Below, piece by piece: positions 1 to 9,258 of a stretch of DNA of 64,000 nucleotides (position 1 is its first letter; each line of letters opens with the position of its first letter). Source of the DNA: Chthoniobacterales bacterium (lineage in GTDB: Bacteria > Verrucomicrobiota > Verrucomicrobiia > Chthoniobacterales > JACTMZ01); contig JAGYIO010000001.1 of NCBI GenBank assembly GCA_018402585.1, forward strand, positions 124,001 through 188,000. Reading direction: 5' to 3'. The notes beneath the pieces are model-generated. The model was not told the origin of the DNA. It made no database searches and worked only from the letters and a program-made list of their open reading frames with translations. The translations under genes were made by a program, and so were the position numbers.

Positions 1-189
1 CAACACACCATGGAACGGAGCGGCCGCCTGCTCGCCGTTTTTTTCAACGGCCGCCAAGTGAGCAATCTGGTCGTCGACCGGCCCGTCAACGATGGCATTA
101 TCAGTATCCCGCGCGGACTCGACAGCACCGAGGTGGAGTTGCTCACCGCGGCTTACCCGGTCATCGGCCAAAGCGGCAAAAAGCGATGA
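1..189 (+). CDS. C-terminal fragment of an unknown protein
   Basis: An open frame enters from the left edge and stops at the TGA ending at 189, leaving 62 codons. The end of the protein reads ...[16 protein letters not shown]. Its stop overlaps the ATG of the M23 peptidase gene by four bases (ATGA), so the two are probably co-transcribed and translationally coupled. The visible part has no motif I recognise and lacks a membrane segment. The start and most of the protein lie outside the window, so no function is proposed. Confidence 0.55.
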   Translation, partial: QHTMERSGRLLAVFFNGRQVSNLVVDRPVNDGIISIPRGLDSTEVELLTAAYPVIGQSGKKR

Positions 190-1286
190 TCAAAGCTTTC
201 GCCGCCTTGCTCCCCTTTTTTTTCCTGCTCGCCATCACGCCGGCGAGATCCTTTTCCCCCGTCTTGCCCACGGACAACGATGCGCTCTTCCGCGGAAAAC
301 CGGAAGAGTTTTACATGTATACGGACCGCAATTTCGAGGGCGTGAAGAGCCGGCCATGGCAAGGGGGCAGCTACGGTTTCACCCGCAATCAGCAGCGCGT
401 CGAGGGGAAAATTCTCCTGACCAAATTCCACGAAGGTATTGATGTGAGCCCCCTCCGCCGCGACGCCTCCGGTCGACCACTCGACGAAATTCGCGCCATC
501 GAGGGAGGACGCGTGGTCCACGTGAGCAACGATGCCAAAGATTCGAATTACGGAAAACTCATCGTGATCGAACACCAAGTCGAGGGCACCCCCGTCTTCA
601 GCCTGTATGCCCACCTGGCCACGATCGAAGTACTTCGCGGGCAGGACATCGCGCGAGGTGACCGCATCGGCCTGCTCGGCTCGACCGGCACCGGCCTCAA
701 CCAGCGCCGCGCCCACCTGCACCTCGAAGTTGCCCTCCTCTGGCACGACCAATTCGCCAGCTGGCACCCGGCCAATTTTCCCGCGCCGAACAAACACGGA
801 CTCTACAACGGGATCAATCTGATCGGCCTCGACATCGCGGAATTCTACCTCCAGCAACGCAAAAACCCGAATTTAACCCTTCCCCAATTCATCAGGCAGG
901 AAGACCCTTTCTTCCGCGTCCGTATTCCGGCATCGCCGCACTTCCAACTCCCCCGCCGCTATCCTTGGCTGGTCAAAGGCAATCCTGCCGGCGTGCGCTC
1001 GTGGCTGGTTTCATTCACCGCACCCGGGTTTCCCGTCCGGATCGAGCCCTCGTCCGAGCCCGCCTCCGCCCCGCGCGTCGAATGGGTCGCCCCGGTAAAA
1101 TTCCCTTACGCCAAATTGACCCGCCGACTGATCGATGGCTCGCGCCAGCAACCGCGCCTCGGGGAGAGCGGCGAAAAACTCCTCGGCCTCCTCACTTGGG
1201 ATCCGGACTTCCGGCCGTCGCCGGACGCGCAACGCGGCTTGTCAGAAGACGCCGCCCAGCTTAGGTTTGGGCCAGCCAATGAGTGA
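186..1286 (+). CDS. Exported M23-family peptidase (LytM/peptidoglycan endopeptidase type)
   Basis: A 366-residue protein with an N-terminal hydrophobic signal segment (residues 4-20), suggesting export to the periplasm. The M23 zinc-peptidase signatures are visible: H82-x3-D86 in FHEGIDV, YAH at 141-143, and the HLH pair at 177-179 in RRAHLHLEV. These residues bind zinc in LytM/EnvC-type enzymes that cleave peptidoglycan cross-links. All the ligand positions are present, so the enzyme looks active rather than being a degenerate activator. About 180 residues follow the catalytic core and have no recognised domain. It starts by an ATGA overlap with the preceding gene and overlaps nuoB by eight bases. 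Substrate specificity cannot be read from sequence. Confidence 0.85.
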   Translation: MIKAFAALLPFFFLLAITPARSFSPVLPTDNDALFRGKPEEFYMYTDRNFEGVKSRPWQGGSYGFTRNQQRVEGKILLTKFHEGIDVSPLRRDASGRPLDEIRAIEGGRVVHVSNDAKDSNYGKLIVIEHQVEGTPVFSLYAHLATIEVLRGQDIARGDRIGLLGSTGTGLNQRRAHLHLEVALLWHDQFASWHPANFPAPNKHGLYNGINLIGLDIAEFYLQQRKNPNLTLPQFIRQEDPFFRVRIPASPHFQLPRRYPWLVKGNPAGVRSWLVSFTAPGFPVRIEPSSEPASAPRVEWVAPVKFPYAKLTRRLIDGSRQQPRLGESGEKLLGLLTWDPDFRPSPDAQRGLSEDAAQLRFGPANE

Positions 1287-1800
1287 CCGCAGCCCTTACG
1301 CTTACGATTCCAAAATTGAAGGCAATATCATTTTCACCCAACTTGACACCGCGATCAATTGGATGCGCAGCAACTCGCTTTGGCCCATGCCCATGGGCCT
1401 GGCCTGCTGCGCGATCGAACTCATGGCCGCGGGTGCCGCGCGTTTCGACATCGCCCGCTTTGGTGCCGAGGTGATGCGTTTTTCCCCCCGCCAAGCCGAT
1501 GTCATGATTGTCGCCGGCACCGTGACTTACAAAATGGCCCTCGCGGTCAAACGGATTTACGACCAGATGGCCGAGCCAAAATGGGTCATTGCCATGGGAG
1601 CCTGCGCGTCCTCCGGCGGCATGTATCGCAGCTACGCCGTTCTTCAGGGCATCGACCACCTCATTCCGGTCGACGTCTACGTGTCCGGATGCCCCCCCCG
1701 CCCCGAGGCCCTGCTCGACGGCCTGATGCGCCTGCAGAAAAAAATCATGGGGGAACATTCTTTCCTCGAGCAGAAAAAAGAGCTGCTCGCCTCAATCTGA
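1279..1800 (+). CDS. nuoB: NADH-quinone oxidoreductase subunit B
   Basis: 173 residues, normal for NuoB/PSST, the subunit that holds the terminal N2 [4Fe-4S] cluster of complex I on the cytoplasmic side near the quinone pocket. The four cluster cysteines are present: the adjacent pair in [10 protein letters not shown], one in [10 protein letters not shown] and one in [13 protein letters not shown] chose the ATG eight bases inside the upstream peptidase gene because [12 protein letters not shown] matches the normal amino end; a longer in-frame extension is peptidase sequence in another frame. nuoC follows with no gap. nuoA is not upstream and nuoD is not downstream, so this is a split complex I locus. 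Confidence 0.95.
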   Translation: MSDRSPYAYDSKIEGNIIFTQLDTAINWMRSNSLWPMPMGLACCAIELMAAGAARFDIARFGAEVMRFSPRQADVMIVAGTVTYKMALAVKRIYDQMAEPKWVIAMGACASSGGMYRSYAVLQGIDHLIPVDVYVSGCPPRPEALLDGLMRLQKKIMGEHSFLEQKKELLASI

Positions 1801-2409
1801 ATGAAGCTGCCCGAGGTTGCCGCAGCCCTGGCCTCGCGTTTCGGTGCAGGCCTGACCGGTCGCGTCGATTTCCGCGGCGAGACCACCCTGCTGCTCCAGC
1901 CTGAAGCCCTCCGCCCGGTCTGCGAGTTTTGCCGCGACGAACTCGGGTTCGATTTCTTGCTCGATATTTCGAGCATCGACCATTTTGAACACGAGCCGCG
2001 CTACGAAGTGGTTTACGAACTCTATTCGTTGCAGAACGGCCTCCACCTTCGCCTCAAGACTACCGCCCCCGAAGACGAACCCGAAGTCCCCACGGTCTGC
2101 GACCTCTGGCCGACCGCCAACTGGCACGAGCGCGAAGTGTGGGACATGATGGGCATCCGCTTTGCCCGGCACCCCGACCTCCGGCGCATCATCATGTGGG
2201 AGGGTTATCCTTACCATCCCCTGCGCAAAGATTTCCCGCTCGAAGGCAAATTCAGCGACGTGCCTGACGTTGCCTTCACCGAACCCGCCCCGCTGGCCGG
2301 CGGCCCGTTCGTCACCGCCCCCAGCGAAGGCACCACCGAAGTCCGTGAGCCGCGCGCCCGTCGCGCCGGCGATCTCCCGCCCGAGCAGGCCTTCACCGCG
2401 GAACCTTGA
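1801..2409 (+). CDS. nuoC: NADH-quinone oxidoreductase subunit C
   Basis: 202 residues, starting at the base after the nuoB stop. The 30-kDa-subunit signature is clear: WPTANWHEREVWDMMGI followed by FARHPDLRRIIMWEGYPYHP and LRKDFPLEGK. NuoC is a peripheral-arm subunit that packs against NuoD and NuoB. The last ~40 residues are proline/alanine/arginine rich and lack an obvious counterpart in the core family. The frame is separate from NuoD: in many bacteria nuoD follows directly, but here the next gene is an RNase D, so the rest of complex I must be encoded elsewhere. Confidence 0.95.
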   Translation: MKLPEVAAALASRFGAGLTGRVDFRGETTLLLQPEALRPVCEFCRDELGFDFLLDISSIDHFEHEPRYEVVYELYSLQNGLHLRLKTTAPEDEPEVPTVCDLWPTANWHEREVWDMMGIRFARHPDLRRIIMWEGYPYHPLRKDFPLEGKFSDVPDVAFTEPAPLAGGPFVTAPSEGTTEVREPRARRAGDLPPEQAFTAEP

Positions 2410-3467
2410 TCTCCAAGCCGGAACACCTCGCGGACTTCACCACCCGCCTCGACACGCACAAGGTGATCGGACTCGATACCGAGGCCGACAGTCTGCACAG
2501 CTACCACGAAAAGGTCTGTCTCGTGCAGGTCTGCTCGCCCGATGGTTACTTCCTGGTCGACCCGCTCGCCGAAGGGCTCGACCTCTCCGCCTTTTACGCG
2601 TCTCTCACCCCGCACACCGTGATCATTCACGGGGCGGATTACGATCTGCGTCTGCTCGGACGCCACCCGTCCTTCGAGGCCAGCGACATTTTCGACACCT
2701 CCATTGCCGCGCGTTTCCTCGGCCTCGAACAAATCGGCTACGCCGCCCTCGTGCAGAAATTTTTTGAAGTCACCCTCTGCAAAGCTTCGCAGCGCGCCGA
2801 CTGGGGGCGCCGGCCGCTCCCGCCGCGCATGGAAGAATACGCGCTCAACGACGTCCGCTACCTCCTTCCCCTCGCCGAAATCCTTGAAAAACAACTCAAG
2901 GAACTCGGCCGCTGGGCATGGTACGGCCAGTCCCGCGACGCCATGGTGCAAAGCGCCCGCCAGCCCCGCGAACGCGATTTGGAAAAGGCCTGGCGGGTCA
3001 ACGGAAGCAGCAAGTTGCCGCCCCGCGAAGCCGCCGTGCTCCGCGCCCTGTGGCACTGGAGGGACGCTGAAGCCAGCGCCTGGGACCGTCCGACCTTCCA
3101 CGTTATTTCCAACGAGCGCATGATCGAGGCGGCCTGCGCGGCAGTGGCCGGGCACATCTACGAGGTTCATCGCATGCCGCCTCCGCGCTACGCCCGGATG
3201 AAAGAAGCGCTCCGGGCCGCGCTTGAACTGCCCGAGAGCCAATGGCCGGTCTTTGAACGCGAGCGCAAACCCCGTCCGAGCGGGGCGGCCTGCCGCCTCT
3301 TCGAACACCTCCGGGAAAAGCGCGATGCGGTGGCCCGGGAACTGGCCATTGACCCCTCGCTCATCGCCTCCCGCCTCACCCTGATGTCCGTCGCCCAAGA
3401 AGAGAGCAGCCGCCTCCTCCCCTGGCAACGCGACCTGCTCCAGCCCGGCGAAGCCGTCCTCCCGTAG
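2406..3467 (+). CDS. rnd: Ribonuclease D-type 3'-5' exonuclease
   Basis: 353 residues. The DEDDy exonuclease motifs are visible: D24-x-E26 in LDTEADSL (Exo I), D78/D80 in HGADYDLRLL (Exo II), and Y145-x3-D149 in EEYALNDVRYLL (Exo III). The C-terminal half fits an HRDC-like domain. RNase D trims 3' ends of tRNA and other structured RNA using two metal ions. The start is a TTG that overlaps the nuoC stop; no ATG fits before the Exo I motif. A 22-nt hairpin (3468-3489, arms GGACGG/CCGTCC) fills the short gap to nadC and may act as an intercistronic stem. Confidence 0.9.
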   Translation: MISKPEHLADFTTRLDTHKVIGLDTEADSLHSYHEKVCLVQVCSPDGYFLVDPLAEGLDLSAFYASLTPHTVIIHGADYDLRLLGRHPSFEASDIFDTSIAARFLGLEQIGYAALVQKFFEVTLCKASQRADWGRRPLPPRMEEYALNDVRYLLPLAEILEKQLKELGRWAWYGQSRDAMVQSARQPRERDLEKAWRVNGSSKLPPREAAVLRALWHWRDAEASAWDRPTFHVISNERMIEAACAAVAGHIYEVHRMPPPRYARMKEALRAALELPESQWPVFERERKPRPSGAACRLFEHLREKRDAVARELAIDPSLIASRLTLMSVAQEESSRLLPWQRDLLQPGEAVLP

Positions 3468-3496
3468 GGACGGATGGCCCCAGCCGTCCGCCAGCC

Positions 3497-4336
3497 ATGA
3501 GCCCGACCGCCCGCGAAACCATCCGGCAAGCCCTGGCCGAAGATCTCGGTCCCGGCGACATCACCTCCGAGTGCTTCATCCCCGCCGGGCACCGTTCCAC
3601 CGCCCGCCTGATCGCCAAGGAGCCTGCGACGCTGGCCGGCACCGCCGCCGCTCTTGAAGTCTTCCGCCAAGTCGATCCCGCCCTCGAAATCACCCTCGAG
3701 AATAACGACGGCGACCAAATCACCCCCGGTAGCCTTATCCTCACCGCCAGCGGTTCGACCCGCGCCCTCCTTTCGGCCGAACGCACCGCGCTGAACTTTC
3801 TCCAGCGCCTCAGCGGCATCGCCACCCTGACCCGCCACTTTGTTGGAGCGGTGGACGGCAGCAAAGCCCTCATCCTCGACACCCGCAAAACCACCCCCGG
3901 ACTCCGCGAATTCGAACGCCTCGCGGTCCGCGCCGGCGGCGGCACCAACCACCGCTTCGGCCTCTTTGACCGCGTGCTGGCCAAGGACAACCATCTTGCC
4001 ATCACCGGGGACGCCAGCGGATTGCAACGCGCCATCGACCAGGCCAAAAAACGCGCCCCCCGCATCCTCATCGAAATCGAAGCCGACACTCTGGACCAAG
4101 TCCGCCTCCTCTGCGGCCTGCGCGATATCGACCTCATCCTCCTCGATAACATGTCGAACGACCAACTGCGCGCAGCCGTCCAAATCCGCGGCGACCGCGA
4201 AATTCGTCTCGAAGCCAGCGGCGGTGTGAACCTCGACACCGTCGCGGCCATCGCGGCGACCGGCATCGACCAAATCTCGGTCGGCGCCCTCACCCATTCC
4301 GCCCGGGCGATCGACCTCTCGCTCGAAATCGCCTGA
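3497..4336 (+). CDS. nadC: Nicotinate-nucleotide pyrophosphorylase (quinolinate phosphoribosyltransferase)
   Basis: 279 residues, the usual length for NadC. It converts quinolinate and PRPP to nicotinate mononucleotide, the last step of de novo NAD ring synthesis. Family signatures include AEDLGPGDITSE at the amino end, DTRKTTPGLREFER and GGGTNHRFGLFDRVLAKDNH in the middle, and the barrel-strand motifs IEIEADTLDQV, LLDNMS and EASGGVNL. The active-site Arg/Lys/His residues of the DTRKTTPG...KDNH block are intact. nadA and nadB are not in this window. A nested palindromic repeat begins 14 bp after the stop. Confidence 0.96.
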   Translation: MSPTARETIRQALAEDLGPGDITSECFIPAGHRSTARLIAKEPATLAGTAAALEVFRQVDPALEITLENNDGDQITPGSLILTASGSTRALLSAERTALNFLQRLSGIATLTRHFVGAVDGSKALILDTRKTTPGLREFERLAVRAGGGTNHRFGLFDRVLAKDNHLAITGDASGLQRAIDQAKKRAPRILIEIEADTLDQVRLLCGLRDIDLILLDNMSNDQLRAAVQIRGDREIRLEASGGVNLDTVAAIAATGIDQISVGALTHSARAIDLSLEIA

Positions 4337-4347
4337 GCCATCGCTCC

Positions 4348-5310
4348 GTGGTGGATCGCGATGTCCCCATCGCGATAACCCAACCGGAGATCGCGCCGGG
4401 ACGGCGCGATCCACCCGACCGCCATCCATTGGCTCTCCCCAGCTTGCCTAAAGTTCGCAACCTGCTTAAGTCTCTCTTCAAGCGCATGCACCCGCAAAAA
4501 GCAGCTCTGGTCCGCCTGCTCGCCGACGACGACGAACAAACTGTGCGGCTGGTCAAAGCACAACTCGCGCAGGAAGGCGCCGGCCAGCTCGATGACCTGC
4601 GCGACCTCGCCGGTTGCGACCATCCCGTCGCCGCGCTTCACGCGCGCGACGTTCTCCACGAAGTGATACAGAACGAGGCGCTCGAGCGCTTCGAAAACCT
4701 CTGCCGCTCCTTTAACGACAGTTCCGATCTGGAGGAAGCCTGCTGGCTTTTGGGAGCCGCCATGCTCCGCGGCTTCGAACCAGCCCCTTACCGGCAACGC
4801 CTCGCCACTTGGGGCGCCGAACTGGGCCGCCGACTTCGCCGCGCTTCGGCCAGCCGGCAACGGGTGGCCATCATGGCAGACTTTCTCGCCGGCGAACTCG
4901 TCTTCGCCGGCAATACCGACGACTACTACAACGATCGTAATTCCCTCCTGCCCTGCGTGCTCGATTCGCGCAAAGGCATTCCGATCAGCCTCACTTTGAT
5001 CTACATGCTCGTCGGCCATCACGCCGGCACGCCGGTCGAAGGGGTTAACCTGCCCGGGCACTTCCTCGCCCGCTACGACGATATTCTCTTCGACCCGTTC
5101 CACCAGGGAAAAATCCTGACCCGGCGGGACTGCGAGGAAATCCTCCGCCGCCAGAATCAGCGACTGGAAGACTGGCATCTTGCGCCAGCTTCGCCGCGCC
5201 AAATGCTGGCCCGTATCCTGGCCAACCTGCTCTACGTTTACCACCGCCAAGGCGACAGCGCCCGCTACGCGCGGCTCAAACGCTGGAGCCACCTGCTCGT
5301 CCGCGGCTGA
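4348..5310 (+). CDS. SirB1 / transglutaminase-like family protein
   Basis: The longest reading is 320 codons from a GTG, but its first ~23 codons are the palindromic repeat, so the true start is probably further in. Candidates are TTG at 4429 (giving MALPSLPKVRNLL...) and ATG at 4486 (MHPQKAALVRLL...). The C-terminal half matches SirB1/Transglut_core2 proteins: residues around DSRKGIPISLTLIYMLVG, GVNLPGHFLARY and ILFDPFHQGKILTR. The family resembles transglutaminases but its biochemical role is unknown. The amino half (about 47-150) is helical and HEAT-like (LVRLLADDDEQTVRLVK). The stop overlaps the cinA start (TGATG). Confidence 0.8.
   Translation: MVDRDVPIAITQPEIAPGRRDPPDRHPLALPSLPKVRNLLKSLFKRMHPQKAALVRLLADDDEQTVRLVKAQLAQEGAGQLDDLRDLAGCDHPVAALHARDVLHEVIQNEALERFENLCRSFNDSSDLEEACWLLGAAMLRGFEPAPYRQRLATWGAELGRRLRRASASRQRVAIMADFLAGELVFAGNTDDYYNDRNSLLPCVLDSRKGIPISLTLIYMLVGHHAGTPVEGVNLPGHFLARYDDILFDPFHQGKILTRRDCEEILRRQNQRLEDWHLAPASPRQMLARILANLLYVYHRQGDSARYARLKRWSHLLVRG
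4350..4415. repeat. Nested palindromic (REP-like) repeat, copy 1
   Basis: A 66-bp element with outer arms GGTGGATCGCG and CGCGATCCACC. Inside lie two further hairpins: TCGCGATG/CATCGCGA around a short TCCC loop, and TCGCGCCG/CGGCGCGA around GGA. The shape is a three-arm cloverleaf. Its left 27 bp recur without change at 59163-59189. It sits directly after nadC and overlaps the first codons of the longest reading of the next gene. I infer a dispersed REP/BIME-type element that can fold in RNA. Confidence 0.75.
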
Positions 5311-6587
5311 TGCAGGCCGAAGTGATCAATACGGGATCCGAACTCCTCCTCGGTCTCGTGACCAACACCCACCTCGCTTATCTGGCCGGCGAACTCACCC
5401 CTTGCGGCGTCAGCATCGCCCGCCAAGTCTGCGTGCCCGATGGCCCGCCCATCCGCCAAGCTCTCGAGACCGCCCTCCAGCGCGCCGATCTTGTCTTGAC
5501 CACCGGAGGCCTCGGGCCGACCAGCGACGACCTCACGCGCGAAGCTGCGGCCGAATTGCTCGGACTTCCGCTCATCCCTGATGAAGAAATTCTCTCCGGC
5601 ATCCGCGAACGGTTTGCCCGCCGCGGGCTTCCCCTGGCCGACCGCATTGCGCGCCAAGCCATGGTTCCGGCCGGCACCGCAGTCCTGCCCAATCCGCAGG
5701 GGACCGCGCCGGGACTTTACTTCCCCCCCTCGGTGCTGGGCGGACACCGCGCGCGCCATCTTTTCCTGCTGCCCGGACCTCCGCGCGAATTGCGGCCCAT
5801 GTTTGCCGATCACGTCCTGCCCAAATTACGTGCCGTCCTGCCCCCTTCATCTTTGCGCGAACGCCGCATCTACCGTCTGAGCGGTATTGGCGAAAGCCAG
5901 GTCGAAGAACGCATCGGCCGGCAACTCGAAGAGCGCGGTGACCTTGAGGTCGGTTATTGCGCGCGCCCCTCCGAAGTGGACTTCCGCCTGATCGGACCGC
6001 CCGCCATCCTCGCCGAGACCGAGGTGGCCATCCGCGCGGAACTCGGTGATTGGATCTATTCGGACGGCGACCCCCTCGAGTCGGTGGTCGTCCGTCTGCT
6101 GGGCGAAAAGAAACAAACCGTGGCCACGGCCGAATCATGCACCGGTGGTTCCTTGGCCGCGCGCATCACCAATGTGCCGGGTGCCTCGGAGGTCTTTCTC
6201 GCTGGTTACGTGACTTATGCCAACCAAGCCAAGGAAAGGACCCTCGGTCTTCCCGCCGGTCTGCTCGCCACCCACGGCGCGGTGAGCGAACCCGTCGCGG
6301 CGGCCATGGCCGAAGGCGCTCGCCGCGTCTCCGGCGCGCGCTATGCCCTCTCCACGACCGGTATTGCCGGACCCGGCGGCGGAACAGAAAGCAAACCGGC
6401 CGGCATGGTTTACCTCGCACTGGCCTCCGAGGGCCATCCCACCGTGGTCCGCCGCTGTTACTTCCCCCTCGACCGCATCACTTTCAAGCACATGACAACC
6501 AGCGCCGCCCTCGACCTGCTGCGCCGGCGGATCCTCGAGCTGCCGCTCGAACTCGGCGGCGGGTCCGCTTCGCCCCGCTTGGGCTGA
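5310..6587 (+). CDS. cinA: CinA family protein (nicotinamide-nucleotide amidohydrolase)
   Basis: 425 residues in the normal two-domain arrangement. The amino part is a MoCF/molybdopterin-binding-like (COG1058) domain: INTGSELLLG at the start and VLTTGGLGPTSDDLTREA near 70-88. The C-terminal part is a PncC-type deamidase domain with ATAESCTGGSLAARIT and STTGIAGPGGGTESKPAGMV. PncC converts nicotinamide mononucleotide to nicotinate mononucleotide, recycling the by-product of NAD-dependent DNA ligase. Being two genes from nadC, it forms a small NAD-related neighbourhood. The start codon overlaps the preceding stop by one base. Confidence 0.93.
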   Translation: MQAEVINTGSELLLGLVTNTHLAYLAGELTPCGVSIARQVCVPDGPPIRQALETALQRADLVLTTGGLGPTSDDLTREAAAELLGLPLIPDEEILSGIRERFARRGLPLADRIARQAMVPAGTAVLPNPQGTAPGLYFPPSVLGGHRARHLFLLPGPPRELRPMFADHVLPKLRAVLPPSSLRERRIYRLSGIGESQVEERIGRQLEERGDLEVGYCARPSEVDFRLIGPPAILAETEVAIRAELGDWIYSDGDPLESVVVRLLGEKKQTVATAESCTGGSLAARITNVPGASEVFLAGYVTYANQAKERTLGLPAGLLATHGAVSEPVAAAMAEGARRVSGARYALSTTGIAGPGGGTESKPAGMVYLALASEGHPTVVRRCYFPLDRITFKHMTTSAALDLLRRRILELPLELGGGSASPRLG

Positions 6588-6592
6588 GTCGG

Positions 6593-6646
6593 TCGCGGTG
6601 TGCTTGTCACCCCGGCGGCGGGTCCGGAGGTCCCGACGCACCGCGA
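6593..6646. terminator. Inverted repeat between convergent cinA and clpB (possible bidirectional terminator)
   Basis: Arms TCGCGGTG (6593-6600) and CACCGCGA (6639-6646) enclose a GC-rich 38-base loop in the 79-bp gap between two converging genes. No run of T follows, so intrinsic termination is only a possibility. The placement rather than the structure is the main argument. Confidence 0.3.
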
Positions 6647-6666
6647 GCGGGAGGAGCGCATTCCGC

Positions 6667-9240
6667 TTACTGCTTCCGAAACTCCAAAGCGCCCTTCGCC
6701 ACGTCCCCGACAATTAAATCCCCTTCGCCAAACTGCCCGTCCAGAATGGCCACGCTGAGCGGGTTGAGGATTTGCTGTTGGATGACGCGCTTGAGCGGCC
6801 GCGCCCCATAGGCCGGATCATATCCCTCTTTGGCGAGGAACTTCTTTGCCTTCTCGGTCAGGGTCATCTCGATCTTCTGTTGGTCGAGGCGCTTGAGCAA
6901 ACGCTTGAGCTGGATGTCGACAATGCGGGTAATTTCTTTATCGGTCAGGCGATCGAAAATGATCGTTTCGTCGATGCGGTTGATGAATTCCGGACGGAAG
7001 TGCCCGCGCAAGGCCTCCATGACCCGCCGGTTGCGTTCCTCGACCGCCAGGTCCTCCATGATGAACTGACTGCCGATATTGGAAGTCATGATGATGACCG
7101 TGTTTTTAAAGTCCACCGTGCGTCCCTGTCCGTCCGTGATCCGTCCGTCATCGAGCACTTGCAGGAGGGCATTGAAAACATCGCCGTGCGCTTTCTCCAC
7201 CTCGTCAAAGAGCACCACGGAATAGGGATGACGCCGCACCGCTTCAGTCAGCTGCCCGCCCTCGTCATAGCCGACATAGCCCGGAGGTGCGCCGATCAGC
7301 CGCGCCACGGTGTGCTTTTCCATGTATTCGCTCATGTCAAGCCGCACGATGGCGTTCTCGTCGTCAAAAAGGAATTCGGCCAGCGCCTTGCACAATTCGG
7401 TTTTGCCCACGCCGGTCGGGCCGAGGAAGATGAATGATCCGATCGGCCGGTTTTCGTCCTGCAGCCCGGCCCGGGCGCGCCGCACGGCATTGGCCACCGA
7501 CCTGATGGCCTGGCCCTGCCCGACCACGCGCTCCATGAGGCGTTCCTCCATTCTGACCAACTTCTGCCGCTCGCCTTCCTGCAGGCGCGTGACTGGAATG
7601 CCGGTCCAAGTCGCAACAACTTTGGCCACATCGTCCTCCGTCACTTCTTCGCGCAGGAGCTGTCCGCCCCCCTCCTCGGCCAGCTTTGTGTTGTGCGCCT
7701 CCAGCTTGGCGGTGACTTCGGGGATCCTCCCGTATTGGATTTCGCTCGCTTTGGCGAAGTCGCCCTGACGCTGGGCCAGTTCGAGTTCGTTCTTCAGTTC
7801 CTCGACCTGCTCGGCCAGTTTGCGGGATTCGGAAACCTGCTTTTTTTCGTTCTGCCACTGGGCCTTGAGCTTTGAGCCTTGCTCCTTGAGGTCGGCCAGC
7901 TCCTTTTCCAGCTTGGCCAGGCGCTCTTTACTCGCGGTGTCCTTTTCTTTGTTCAGGGCGGTGCGCTCCATTTCGCCCTGCATGATCTCCCGCTCGAGCT
8001 TGTCCAATTCGGTCGGCATGGATTCAAGTTCGATCTTCAAGCGCGAAGCCGCCTCGTCGATCAGGTCGACCGCCTTGTCCGGCAAAAACCGGTCGCTGAT
8101 GTAGCGGTCGCTCAACACCGCCGCACCGACCAGCGCACTGTCCTGGATCCGCACGCCGTGGTGCACCTCATAGCGTTCTTTCAGCCCGCGCAGAATGGCA
8201 ATGGTGTCCTCCACGCTGGGCTCTTTGACCATGACCGGTTGGAAGCGCCGCTCGAGCGCGGCGTCCTTCTCGATGTATTTGCGGTATTCGTCCAGGGTGG
8301 TCGCGCCGATGGTCCGCAATTCACCGCGGGCCAACTGCGGCTTGAGCATATTCGAGGCATCGGCCGACCCCTCGGCGGCGCCAGCCCCGACGATGGTGTG
8401 CAATTCGTCGATGAACAGAATGATCTGTCCCTCGCTTGAGGTGACCTCTTTGAGGAATGCTTTCAGCCGCTCCTCGAATTCGCCGCGGAATTTCGCCCCG
8501 GCAATCATCGCGCCGATATCCATGGCGACCAGCTTCTTGTTCTTGAGCGATTCGGGAACATCCCCGCTGACAATGCGGCGGGCCAAGCCTTCGACGATGG
8601 CCGTCTTGCCCACCCCGGGTTCGCCGATAAGCACGGGATTGTTTTTCGTCCGGCGCGAAAGAACCTGCATGGTCCGGCGGATCTCCTCGTCGCGGCCGAT
8701 GACCGGGTCGATCTTGCCCCGCTGGGCCAGCTCGGTCAGATCGCGGCCGTATTTCTCCAGCGTCTGGTATTTCTCCTCCGGATTCTGGTCGGTGACCCGC
8801 TGCGAGCCGCGCACCTCGACCAGTGCCTTCATCAACTTGTCGTGCGTCGCACCATCCTGCCGAAGCAATTTGGCCGCGGCATCCGAACCCTGCGCCAAGG
8901 CCAGCAGGTAGTGCTCGGCGCTGAGATACTCGTCCTTCAGCTTCGCCATGATTCCTTCGGCCGCTTCAAGGGTCTGACGCAAATCCTTCCCGAGTTGCGG
9001 CTGGGACGCGCTGCCGGAAACTTTCGGACCTCGGTCGAGTTCGGCCTGGAGCTGCTCAGGCAACCGCGCGGTGGAAACGCCGACTTTTTGCAGTAACGGG
9101 ACGGCCACCCCATCGGCCTGGTCAAGCAGGGCGAGCAAAAACTGCTCGTTGCCGATTTCCTGCTGGTGCAGCTTGCTGGTGAGGTCGGCAGCGGCACTGA
9201 GCGCCTCCTGCATCTTCTGGGTGAAACGGTCCGGTCTCAT
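6667..9240 (-). CDS. clpB: ATP-dependent chaperone ClpB
   Basis: 857 residues, standard for ClpB. It is a hexameric AAA+ disaggregase that threads aggregated proteins in concert with DnaK. In order: an N domain ([14 protein letters not shown]..), first AAA+ module with Walker [14 protein letters not shown] and Walker [16 protein letters not shown], the long coiled-coil middle domain (about 400-530, rich in [13 protein letters not shown]), second AAA+ module with [14 protein letters not shown] and [14 protein letters not shown], and the D2 C-terminal domain ending LEFRKQ. It lies 18 bp downstream of ftsZ on the same strand, so it can be read from the dcw operon. I saw no separate heat-shock (CIRCE-type) site in that short gap. 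Confidence 0.98.
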   Translation of the reverse strand: MRPDRFTQKMQEALSAAADLTSKLHQQEIGNEQFLLALLDQADGVAVPLLQKVGVSTARLPEQLQAELDRGPKVSGSASQPQLGKDLRQTLEAAEGIMAKLKDEYLSAEHYLLALAQGSDAAAKLLRQDGATHDKLMKALVEVRGSQRVTDQNPEEKYQTLEKYGRDLTELAQRGKIDPVIGRDEEIRRTMQVLSRRTKNNPVLIGEPGVGKTAIVEGLARRIVSGDVPESLKNKKLVAMDIGAMIAGAKFRGEFEERLKAFLKEVTSSEGQIILFIDELHTIVGAGAAEGSADASNMLKPQLARGELRTIGATTLDEYRKYIEKDAALERRFQPVMVKEPSVEDTIAILRGLKERYEVHHGVRIQDSALVGAAVLSDRYISDRFLPDKAVDLIDEAASRLKIELESMPTELDKLEREIMQGEMERTALNKEKDTASKERLAKLEKELADLKEQGSKLKAQWQNEKKQVSESRKLAEQVEELKNELELAQRQGDFAKASEIQYGRIPEVTAKLEAHNTKLAEEGGGQLLREEVTEDDVAKVVATWTGIPVTRLQEGERQKLVRMEERLMERVVGQGQAIRSVANAVRRARAGLQDENRPIGSFIFLGPTGVGKTELCKALAEFLFDDENAIVRLDMSEYMEKHTVARLIGAPPGYVGYDEGGQLTEAVRRHPYSVVLFDEVEKAHGDVFNALLQVLDDGRITDGQGRTVDFKNTVIIMTSNIGSQFIMEDLAVEERNRRVMEALRGHFRPEFINRIDETIIFDRLTDKEITRIVDIQLKRLLKRLDQQKIEMTLTEKAKKFLAKEGYDPAYGARPLKRVIQQQILNPLSVAILDGQFGEGDLIVGDVAKGALEFRKQ

Positions 9241-9258
9241 AGGACCGAAAAACTACCA

